NCBI GenBank assembly: GCA_028679985.1
Contig: JAJRAH010000102.1
Location: forward strand, 1 to 8,846
DNA: 8,846 nt
Source of the DNA: Methanomassiliicoccales archaeon
GTDB taxonomy: Archaea > Thermoplasmatota > Thermoplasmata > Methanomassiliicoccales > JACIVX01
Direction of reading: 5' to 3'
In this document: positions 1 through 5,614 of the stretch, piece after piece
Numbering within the stretch: the stretch's first letter is position 1
Layout: each line of letters opens with the position of its first letter
Notes under the pieces: model-generated
Told to the model about the DNA's origin: nothing
The model's input: only the letters and a program-made list of their open reading frames with translations
Database searches by the model: none
Program-made: the position numbers and the translations under genes

Positions 1-102
1 ACGATTGACGAATTGATCGCGAAAGTCCGAGGGGAGATCGGCGACAAGCCGTTCAGACCTCTATACATGCCGAAGGAACTCAGCAGACGCGTGGATTTCT
101 AA
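1..102 (+). CDS. C-terminal end of an unidentified protein (partial)
   Basis: The first 33 codons form one open frame on the + strand that ends in TAA. The tail is charged and finishes with the residues SRRVDF. Codons are GC-rich at the third position, like the other genes in the window, so it reads as genuine coding sequence. The gene starts outside the window and too little remains to recognise a family; no catalytic motif or membrane segment is visible. It converges on leuD, 88 bases away. Its TAA lies inside the left arm of the inverted repeat at 99-140. It does not resemble the C terminus of LeuB as far as I can judge, so it is probably not part of the leucine pathway. Confidence 0.6.
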   Translation, partial: TIDELIAKVRGEIGDKPFRPLYMPKELSRRVDF

Positions 103-140
103 TCAGGTCAGTCATGCTTGAGGAGAGCTCACCTGATTAG
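99..140. repeat. 10-bp perfect inverted repeat between convergent genes
   Basis: CTAATCAGGT at 99-108 is matched exactly by ACCTGATTAG at 131-140, with a 22-base spacer. The left arm contains the stop codon of the + strand gene. The spacer holds the palindrome GAGCTC. The repeat could be a transcript-end hairpin for the + gene or a protein binding site. No T-run follows the right arm, so it is not a classical terminator. Confidence 0.55.
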
Positions 141-162
141 GGAGATATGAACGCGTCGATTC

Positions 163-181
163 CGGGCGATCCCATCGCCCG
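163..181 (-). terminator. Likely 3' end hairpin of the leucine operon
   Basis: CGGGCGAT at 163-170 and ATCGCCCG at 174-181 form a perfect GC-rich 8-bp stem with a 3-base loop. It sits 10 bases past the leuD stop codon. No U-rich tract follows on the minus strand. It may therefore act as a 3' end stabiliser or processing hairpin rather than an intrinsic terminator, and it may also serve the convergent + gene. Confidence 0.45.
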
Positions 182-190
182 TCATGACAG

Positions 191-685
191 TCACTTTGAA
201 CATCTTCCCTTCTTCCTGATCTTTGCCATGAGTCCGCCGGACTCGATCAGATCTCTTACGAAGGGAGGATACTCCTTGAATCTGAATAGCTTGCCAGTGC
301 TCTCGTTGAGGATCGTCCCCTCATCGGGTCGTATCGTCAACGAATCCCCTTCGTCGGCGTCGACCCTGCACTCGATGACGAGCAGCCCGACGTTGATCGA
401 GTTGCGGAAGAAGATCCTGGCAAAGCTCTCTGCGACAACGCAAGCGACGCCCGCTTGTCTCAGAGACCTAGGTGCATGCTCTCTGCTCGAGCCGCACCCA
501 AAGTTGCGCCCCGCGACAATTATGTCTCCTTGCTTGACCGCCTTGGCGAAATCCGGCCTGACCTTGCCGAAGGCGTAGATGCCGAGTCGGTCCGTATTGT
601 CACTGGTCAGTCTTTCGGCCGGGATTATCTGGTCCGTATCGATATGATCTCCGAATTTCCATGCTCTGCCCTTGATCTCATCCAA
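191..685 (-). CDS. leuD: 3-isopropylmalate dehydratase, small subunit
   Basis: The small, swivel-domain subunit of the aconitase-family isomerase that pairs with LeuC to convert 2-isopropylmalate into 3-isopropylmalate in leucine synthesis (cytoplasm). The 164-residue length is normal for archaeal LeuD. The swivel signature is clear: FGDHIDTDQIIP at 11-22, GRNFGCGSSREHAPRS at 59-74 with the anion-binding SSRE, and FARIFFRNSINVGLL at 88-102. The start is a TTG with GAGGTGG (690-696) four bases upstream; the only nearby ATG, at 681, is out of frame. That ribosome binding site overlaps the leuC stop codon, so translation is probably coupled. One oddity is the substrate-specificity loop after IIP: it reads AERLTSDN where the family usually has a YLxx motif. 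A homoaconitase-like role with a longer substrate cannot be excluded, but the leuA context favours leucine. Confidence 0.93.
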   Translation of the reverse strand: MDEIKGRAWKFGDHIDTDQIIPAERLTSDNTDRLGIYAFGKVRPDFAKAVKQGDIIVAGRNFGCGSSREHAPRSLRQAGVACVVAESFARIFFRNSINVGLLVIECRVDADEGDSLTIRPDEGTILNESTGKLFRFKEYPPFVRDLIESGGLMAKIRKKGRCSK

Positions 686-694
686 GTGACCACC

Positions 695-1978
695 TCACGC
701 GACTTCCTCAGGCACTGTGATTTCTCCGGTTACTGCGCTCGCCGCCACGACGGCGGAGCCAGCGAGATACACTTCCGAATTCTTATGACCCATCCTTCCG
801 ACGAAGTTCCTGTTAGTGGAGCTCACGCATCGCTCGCCTTCCGCAAGTATCCCCAGGTGGCCTCCGAGGCAGGCTGCACATGTCGGACCGGAGACGAACG
901 CACCAGCATCCACAAATACCTGTATCAGTCCCTCCCTGAGAGCCTGACGATAGACCCTCACGCTCGCAGGCACGACAATCATTCTGACTGATGGATGGAC
1001 CCTCTTTCCTTTCAGAATCGATGCGGCGACGCGCATGTCTTCGATCCTCCCGTTAGTGCATGATCCGAGAAACGCCTGGTCGATCGATGCGTGGACGTCG
1101 CTTGCCGGCGTGACGTTACCGGGAGAGTGAGGGAGCGCTACCATGTAATCAAGCATGGATATATCATAATCACGCTCCGCCAGATACCGCGCTCCCTTGT
1201 CCGCAGAGACCTTTCGATACTTTCCCCTGACCGAGTCTTTCAGAAACTCATCGGTCTGGGCGTCCGCGGGGAATATGCCGGCCTTAGCTCCCGCCTCGAC
1301 GACCATATTGGATACTGTCAGTCGATCCGAGATCGTCATGGACGCGAGGCCCCGACCAGCGAACTCCAGCGTCTTGTAGTTCGCTCCGTCCACTCCGATG
1401 TCCCCGATGATCTTCAGAATGAGGTCCTTGCCGGAGACATACTTGCGGAGTCTCCCGCTCAAGGTGATCTTGATCGATTCGGGGACCTTGAACCATAGCC
1501 TGCCCTCGGCGAAGCATGCAGCGGCCTCGGTGCTCCCGATCCCTGTCGAGAATGCTCCCAGCGCTCCGTATGTGCAAGTGTGGGAGTCCGCGCCGACGAT
1601 CAACCTTCCTGGCGCAACGAATCCTTCGTCGATCATCACTTGATGGCAGATGCCACCTCTTCCGACCTCGTAGTAGTTCTCAATGTCGTGCTTCTTCGCG
1701 AACAACCGCATCTCCTTGGCCTGTTCCGCGGAAGGCACGTCTTTGTTCGGGACGAAGTGGTCGGGGACCAGGACAATCTTCCCCTTCACCGGTTCGCAGG
1801 AGAGCGTGTCGAATTCCCGAAATGCGATCGGACCAGTTATGTCGTTCACCATGACGTAGTCTATCTCCGCTTCAACGACGTCCCCCGCGTACGCGTTGGT
1901 CGAGGACTTCGCCGACAGTATCTTCTCGGAGATCGTCTTCCCCTCTGGCCTGGCCACCGGAAATCCCCCTTCACTCAT
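695..1978 (-). CDS. leuC: 3-isopropylmalate dehydratase, large subunit
   Basis: The [4Fe-4S] catalytic subunit of isopropylmalate isomerase, partner of LeuD. From the ATG at 1978 it has 427 residues, typical of the archaeal LeuC/homoaconitase group. Visible family features are DHFVP at 73-77, the conserved DSHTCTYGALG at 131-141, and the cluster ligands Cys307 (GSCTNGR), Cys367 and Cys370 (GPTCAAC). The C terminus has the usual YLAGSAVVAASAVTG block. The ATG lies inside the end of leuA, overlapping it by 8 bases, as expected for a coupled operon. The ribosome binding site for it (GAAGG) is immediately adjacent and poor. A GTG at 1957 has a better placed AAGGGGGA upstream and would give 420 residues, starting nearer the family norm, so the true start may be there. 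The open frame continues upstream to 2137, but that extension lies within leuA and is not credible. Confidence 0.94.
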   Translation of the reverse strand: MSEGGFPVARPEGKTISEKILSAKSSTNAYAGDVVEAEIDYVMVNDITGPIAFREFDTLSCEPVKGKIVLVPDHFVPNKDVPSAEQAKEMRLFAKKHDIENYYEVGRGGICHQVMIDEGFVAPGRLIVGADSHTCTYGALGAFSTGIGSTEAAACFAEGRLWFKVPESIKITLSGRLRKYVSGKDLILKIIGDIGVDGANYKTLEFAGRGLASMTISDRLTVSNMVVEAGAKAGIFPADAQTDEFLKDSVRGKYRKVSADKGARYLAERDYDISMLDYMVALPHSPGNVTPASDVHASIDQAFLGSCTNGRIEDMRVAASILKGKRVHPSVRMIVVPASVRVYRQALREGLIQVFVDAGAFVSGPTCAACLGGHLGILAEGERCVSSTNRNFVGRMGHKNSEVYLAGSAVVAASAVTGEITVPEEVA

Positions 1979-3587
1979 CCTTCGTGATTCTAGAGTATAG
2001 CCGATCGATCGCCTCGACGGCAGCATCCACACTAGTCTGGACGATGTCCGAACCGACGCTCTTGCCGACGGACACGGCTTTCTTCTCACCGTTGTGCTGA
2101 AGCTTGACGGAGACCTCGCACAGTGCGTCGCTTCCACCCGTTATTGCACTGAGTCTGTATTCTACTAAAGTAATCTTGTGGCTCACGACAGACCTGATAG
2201 CGTTTATTGCAGCATCCACCGGTCCGATGCCTATCTCCGATCCGCGCTTGTACTGCCCATCAATGTCCAGAGCCACGACCGCTGTGGGAGTGATGTTCAG
2301 ACCCGTGAACACGGCGAACTCCTTCAACCTGACCTTCCTCGCCTCGCCGGCCCGCTGACCAGCAGCATGATAGGCTAATGCGACGAGTTCGGCGTCATCC
2401 ACGCGCTTCCCGCTCTCCGCAAGCCTCTTCACTTCCTGAACGACCCTTCCGATCTGCTCCTCCGAAAGGGTAACGCCGTACTCGCCGAGCTTCTCCTTCA
2501 CCGAATGCGCCCCGGTGTGCTTTCCGACGACTATCTCCCTCCGCATGCCTACGAGCTCAGGCCCGAAAGCCTCGTAGGTGGACGGATCCTCAAGAACACC
2601 ATGGACATGTATGCCTGATTCGTGCGCGAACGCGTTGCTCCCGACGATGGCCTTGTTTCCCGGAACCGGCATTCCGGTGAGATTGGAGACCGTCTTCGAC
2701 ACGTAACCGATCTTCCTGATGTCGACGTTCGTCTGGATGTTGTAGAACGCCATCATGCCAAGCACAACTTCTTCGAGAGCGGCATTCCCCGCCCTTTCCC
2801 CGAGCCCGTTGACGCAGACATGGACCTGTCTGGCACCTCGCCTCACAGCGGCGAGCGAGTTCGCTACTGCCAGTCCGAAATCGTCATGGCAGTGAACGCT
2901 CAGTGGTACCTTCGTCACGGACATGATTTCATCCACGAGGCGTTCCATCGCAGGGGTGGACGTGACTCCGACCGTGTCAGGCAGATTGATCTTATCCACG
3001 CCCGCCTGTTGAACGGCGATGTGCATCTCCTTCAAGAAATCAAGTCCGGTGCGGGTGGCGTCCTCGCAGGAGAACTCCACGGTCAAGCCGTGCGACTTCG
3101 CGTATTCGATTGCGTCCACAGCTTTCGCCTTGACCTCATCCCTAGTCATCTTGAGCTTGTACTTCAGATGGGCGTCCGATGTCGCAATGAACGTATGGAC
3201 ATAATCGACTCCGCAATCGAGGACGACGTCGACGTCCTTCCTGCTCGACCTTGAAAGCGCGCAGACCCTCGATTGGAGGCCGAGTGCCGCAATCTTCTTC
3301 ACCGATTCGTTCTCGCCGACCGAAATCATAGGAAAGCCGGCTTCGATCACGTCGACGCCGAGGTCGTTGAGGGCCTCTGCTATGCGGATCTTCTCATCGA
3401 CGGACAGCGCTACACCGGGAGTCTGCTCCCCATCCCTGAGCGTGGTATCGAATATCTCGACCGACCTCGGCATCGTATCTGCCAAGGCCCAGGAGTTGAA
3501 CTCGCTGGTGTACACTCTCTTTCTATCTAGGCCTCGACCCTTTTCGCGGTCTGACGTTGATTCCTCTATGGTTCGACGGACGGTCAT
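1971..3587 (-). CDS. leuA: 2-isopropylmalate synthase
   Basis: Condenses acetyl-CoA with 2-oxoisovalerate, the first committed step of leucine synthesis. From the ATG at 3587 it has 538 residues. The TIM-barrel begins with DTTLRDGEQTPG at 47-58 (metal and substrate ligands), followed by SCEDATRT, INLPDTVGV, the metal-binding SVHCHDDFG and the NGLGERAGNA loop. The last ~120 residues form the LeuA allosteric domain (IGPVDAAINAI, later SDIVQTSVDAAVEAI), which normally mediates leucine feedback. Homocitrate synthases such as AksA lack this domain. INLPDTVG is more like isopropylmalate than citramalate synthases; citramalate synthase is the main alternative. The ATG has GAGGTGG at 3593-3599 five bases upstream. 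Starting at the next in-frame Met (3473) would drop a ~38-residue extension and has no ribosome binding site. Residues ~26-40 (YTSEFNSWALADTMP) look like the N-terminal segment of longer archaeal family members, so I keep them. Confidence 0.92.
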   Translation of the reverse strand: MTVRRTIEESTSDREKGRGLDRKRVYTSEFNSWALADTMPRSVEIFDTTLRDGEQTPGVALSVDEKIRIAEALNDLGVDVIEAGFPMISVGENESVKKIAALGLQSRVCALSRSSRKDVDVVLDCGVDYVHTFIATSDAHLKYKLKMTRDEVKAKAVDAIEYAKSHGLTVEFSCEDATRTGLDFLKEMHIAVQQAGVDKINLPDTVGVTSTPAMERLVDEIMSVTKVPLSVHCHDDFGLAVANSLAAVRRGARQVHVCVNGLGERAGNAALEEVVLGMMAFYNIQTNVDIRKIGYVSKTVSNLTGMPVPGNKAIVGSNAFAHESGIHVHGVLEDPSTYEAFGPELVGMRREIVVGKHTGAHSVKEKLGEYGVTLSEEQIGRVVQEVKRLAESGKRVDDAELVALAYHAAGQRAGEARKVRLKEFAVFTGLNITPTAVVALDIDGQYKRGSEIGIGPVDAAINAIRSVVSHKITLVEYRLSAITGGSDALCEVSVKLQHNGEKKAVSVGKSVGSDIVQTSVDAAVEAIDRLYSRITKDE

Positions 3588-3592
3588 GAAAA

Positions 3593-3599
3593 CCACCTC
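3593..3599 (-). promoter_or_regulatory. Shine-Dalgarno site of leuA
   Basis: GAGGTGG on the minus strand lies five bases before the ATG at 3587. The same heptamer precedes the TTG start of leuD. It decides the leuA start. It also implies that at least some leuA mRNA carries a leader, because the nearer TATA-like element at 3608-3615 would start transcription at or past this site. Confidence 0.65.
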
Positions 3600-3607
3600 G
3601 ACCAAGG

Positions 3608-3615
3608 ATTTTATA
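3608..3615 (-). promoter_or_regulatory. TATA-like element next to leuA
   Basis: TATAAAAT on the minus strand is a good archaeal TATA match. With the usual ~25-base spacing it would start transcription near 3586, at the leuA ATG itself, giving a leaderless message. The bases just upstream are not a strong BRE. It overlaps the TAA stop of the Leu-rich small ORF, so the motif may be fortuitous. Confidence 0.4.
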
Positions 3616-3673
3616 GCAATGGGGCTGGAACTAGGCGCAAAATCAACAACAGTCCCAACCTTTCAGCATTCAT
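3611..3673 (-). CDS. Candidate Leu-rich leader peptide of the leu operon
   Basis: A 20-codon ORF with an ATG at 3673 and TAA at 3611-3613, ending 23 bases before the leuA ATG. Eight of its 20 residues are Leu (positions 6, 8, 9, 10, 12, 14, 19, 20), with Ile11 and Val15 besides. Leu codons are TTG five times, CTA twice and CTG once; in the stretches of leuA I read, CTC is commonest. It is in a different frame from leuA. A TATA-like element at 3715-3722 would start transcription about 20 bases before its ATG. There is no clear Shine-Dalgarno site. The arrangement is like bacterial leucine leader peptides, where ribosome stalling at Leu codons controls the operon. Such control is not established for archaeal leu genes, and chance in a TG-rich stretch is the main alternative. 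Confidence 0.35.
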   Translation of the reverse strand: MNAERLGLLLILRLVPAPLL

Positions 3674-3714
3674 CTTGGTCCCGGCTTTGTGGTTTTGATG
3701 GTAGCTTGAACTAG
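3624..3714. repeat. 11-base direct repeat, copies 80 bases apart
   Basis: GCTGGAACTAG at 3624-3634 and GCTTGAACTAG at 3704-3714 differ at one base and start exactly 80 bases apart. One copy lies just upstream of the TATA-like element at 3608-3615. The other lies just downstream of the TATA-like element at 3715-3722. They could be operator half-sites for a regulator of leuA; chance cannot be excluded. Confidence 0.35.
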
Positions 3715-3722
3715 CTATTTAA
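3715..3722 (-). promoter_or_regulatory. Upstream TATA-like element of the leu operon
   Basis: TTAAATAG on the minus strand is a moderate TATA match. Usual spacing puts the start site near 3692, giving a leader of about 105 bases. That leader would contain the Leu-rich ORF and the leuA Shine-Dalgarno site. I see no strong BRE. The presence of that Shine-Dalgarno site favours this promoter over the one at 3608-3615. Confidence 0.4.
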
Positions 3723-3782
3723 CCATTGCTACTGTGTCACGCACACACACGTCGCACGCAACAAGCCATGCCAGTGGGCGCA

Positions 3783-3799
3783 TGAGACCTTCAGTCTCA
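3783..3799 (-). terminator. Small hairpin over the queE stop codon
   Basis: TGAGAC at 3783-3788 and GTCTCA at 3794-3799 form a perfect 6-bp stem with a 5-base loop. It includes the queE TGA. No T-run follows on the minus strand, so it is at best a weak 3' end signal. It lies at the expected end of the mtxX-queDCE transcript, before the leuA promoter region. Confidence 0.3.
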
Positions 3800-4429
3800 C
3801 ACTCCCCTTCGTTCTCCCCAGATAATCTTCTGAAGCTGGGGAAGCACTCTGACATTGAGCCTTTTCTTCAGCACACGTTCCGCCAACTGGCGAAGATCGA
3901 TTCCGCCCACGGGAGTCATGATGACGGGACACAGGACCTCATGCTCCTTCAGCACCTTCTCAGCGAAGAGAATGTCTTCTTCGTCCGCGATGATGAACTT
4001 CAACTGGTCCGCAGGGGACAGCAGCTCGAGATTTTCCATCATCATTCTCTCGGACATGCCGGAGGACGGGCACTTGATGTCCATGCTTATCAGCAGACCG
4101 TCGGAACAAGGCAGCTCCTCCAAGGACATGGAACCGTTTGTCTCCATCGTGACGTGGAGTGAGTTCTTCAACAGCAATTCAACCAACTCGAACATGTCCT
4201 TCTGAAGCATCGGTTCGCCGCCGGTCAGGCAGACATATGGAATCTCGTAGCCTTTGACCTTCTCGACCACCTCGGACGGCGACATCTCCGTGCCTTGCTC
4301 CTCCCTTGCATACTTGGTATCGCACCAGACGCATTCGAGATTGCATCCGCAAGTTCTCACGAAGACGGTCGGAGTGCCTATGAGCACACCCTCACCCTGC
4401 AGAGAATGGAAGATCTCCGAGATCCTCAT
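3797..4429 (-). CDS. queE: 7-carboxy-7-deazaguanine synthase (radical SAM)
   Basis: Radical SAM enzyme that rearranges 6-carboxy-tetrahydropterin, the QueD product, into 7-carboxy-7-deazaguanine on the way to preQ0; in archaea this feeds archaeosine in tRNA. It has 210 residues, normal for QueE. The N terminus has the family's FHSLQGEG at 7-14. The [4Fe-4S] cluster motif is the CX3CX2C form, Cys29, Cys33 and Cys36, typical of QueE. The SAM-binding GGEP is at 70-73. METNGS and LPQLQKIIWG near the C terminus also match the family. The ATG overlaps the queC stop as ATGA, with a purine-rich GGCGAGGG site upstream, so translation is coupled. It is the last gene of the mtxX-queD-queC-queE run. Confidence 0.95.
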   Translation of the reverse strand: MRISEIFHSLQGEGVLIGTPTVFVRTCGCNLECVWCDTKYAREEQGTEMSPSEVVEKVKGYEIPYVCLTGGEPMLQKDMFELVELLLKNSLHVTMETNGSMSLEELPCSDGLLISMDIKCPSSGMSERMMMENLELLSPADQLKFIIADEEDILFAEKVLKEHEVLCPVIMTPVGGIDLRQLAERVLKKRLNVRVLPQLQKIIWGERRGV

Positions 4430-5112
4430 GCCCTCGCCTCGTATGAGATCTCGTCCTCGAACCCCGCTTCGTAGAATCCCTTCAGTCTCAGCAAGCAGGA
4501 ATCACATCTTCCGCAGGCCTTCTCGCCGCCCCTATAGCAGCTCCACGTCAGATGCAGTGGCGCTCCAAGCCGCTTTCCCATTCGTACAATGTCAGCTTTG
4601 GTAGATAGGACAATCGGCGTCTCAATCTTGATCGACGCCCCCTCAACGCCTTTCTTTGTCCCGACCTTGAGCACTTTCTCGAATGCCTCGAAGAACTCCG
4701 GTCTGCAGTCTGGATACCCGCTGTAATCTAGCGAATTGGCGCCGATGAAGATCTTCTCCGCCGAGACTGACTCGCACAGGCCTGCAGCAATGCTCAGGAA
4801 GATTATGTTCCTAGATGGAACATACGTGACAGGGATCTCCAATCCTATCTCCCCAGACGATGCCCTCTCCGGAAGGTCTATCTCGCGCGATATCAACGCA
4901 CTCGTCTTGAAGGAACTCAGATCAAGATCGATCAAGACATGATTCTTGAGCTTGTAGAAGGCCACCACGTCCTTCGCGGCCTTCAGCTCTCTCGCGTGTC
5001 TCTGACCGTAGCGAATCGTGAGGGGGACAACATCATATCCTGCGGATATCGCATGAGCGAGAGTCACGGTCGAATCCAACCCACCGGACAGAAGGACAAC
5101 GGCTTTCTTCAT
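4426..5112 (-). CDS. queC: 7-cyano-7-deazaguanine (preQ0) synthase
   Basis: ATP-dependent enzyme that turns 7-carboxy-7-deazaguanine into the nitrile preQ0, the base inserted into archaeal tRNA before conversion to archaeosine. It has 228 residues. The PP-loop SGGLDS is at 9-14 and PLTIRYGQRH follows as usual. The zinc site near the C terminus is complete, with Cys192, Cys200, Cys203 and Cys206 in the pattern C-x7-C-x2-C-x2-C. The ATG follows the queD stop by three bases and has AGGTGA overlapping that stop. Its own stop overlaps the queE start. It is a single-domain protein, not one of the GAT-QueC fusions that make archaeosine itself. Confidence 0.95.
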   Translation of the reverse strand: MKKAVVLLSGGLDSTVTLAHAISAGYDVVPLTIRYGQRHARELKAAKDVVAFYKLKNHVLIDLDLSSFKTSALISREIDLPERASSGEIGLEIPVTYVPSRNIIFLSIAAGLCESVSAEKIFIGANSLDYSGYPDCRPEFFEAFEKVLKVGTKKGVEGASIKIETPIVLSTKADIVRMGKRLGAPLHLTWSCYRGGEKACGRCDSCLLRLKGFYEAGFEDEISYEARA

Positions 5113-5115
5113 GAC

Positions 5116-5589
5116 TCACCTGAAATCGTGCGAAATCCAAGCGCTCTGACCGCGTTCCTCTTCCACTCCGACCTCAACCCTGAAAACGTTGCTCGGGAAT
5201 CGAATCTCAGCAAGAATGCGAGCAAGCATGACTCTGGCGACTTCCTCGGCGCTCGCCTCTTCGATGTCCAAGATGACCACGTCCTCGGCGGGGAAAACGT
5301 ATCGCTTCTTCCCGACCTTCGCAACTACCTCTTCCCCGACAGACAGGGTCATTCTCGGGCAGTTGCCAGGTAGAAGGACCCTATGATCGAAGTCTTCGGC
5401 GATCCTTCTCATCACCTTCTTCAGCTCGATGAAGTCCATGATCATTCCGTTGGCGCCCTTATCTCCATGAAGGGTCAACATCAACCCGTAGACGTGACCG
5501 TGAAGCCTGCCGCACTTCGCATGCTCGGTGATGAAATGGCAGGCGGAGAACTTGATTCCAGCCTCCCTCCCTTCGATCTCGAGTCTCAT
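5116..5589 (-). CDS. queD: 6-carboxy-tetrahydropterin synthase (PTPS family)
   Basis: Converts dihydroneopterin triphosphate into 6-carboxy-5,6,7,8-tetrahydropterin, the first dedicated preQ0 step. From the ATG at 5589 it has 157 residues, slightly longer than bacterial QueD. The zinc ligands His18, His30 and His32 and the catalytic Cys26 appear in the block CHFITEHAKCGRLHGH, the QueD-type CxxxHGH signature. DFIELKKVM and FDHRVLL also match the family. The chosen ATG has GGTGG just upstream. The frame stays open to 5694, but that extension lies inside mtxX and lacks family features. Neighbouring queC and queE make the QueD assignment secure; a methanopterin-pathway PTPS role is a less likely alternative. 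Confidence 0.93.
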   Translation of the reverse strand: MRLEIEGREAGIKFSACHFITEHAKCGRLHGHVYGLMLTLHGDKGANGMIMDFIELKKVMRRIAEDFDHRVLLPGNCPRMTLSVGEEVVAKVGKKRYVFPAEDVVILDIEEASAEEVARVMLARILAEIRFPSNVFRVEVGVEEERGQSAWISHDFR

Positions 5590-5614
5590 CCAACCACCCA
5601 CATCATCTTCGTTA

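Noticed and set aside
147..991. Two + strand ORFs of 143 and 178 codons (147-578 and 455-991)
   Set aside because: They lie opposite leuD and leuC, have no family-like motifs, and are explained as shadows of GC-rich coding sequence.
1979..2137. Upstream extension of the leuC frame
   Set aside because: It is fully inside leuA, is Ser/Arg-rich and has no LeuC homology; leuC starts at 1978 or 1957.
2622..3254. A 210-codon + strand ORF opposite leuA
   Set aside because: It has the composition of an antisense shadow (many His, Arg and Asp) and covers conserved leuA catalytic sequence.
3742..3750. Short CA dinucleotide run
   Set aside because: Only about four and a half units, too short to call a microsatellite or a functional element.
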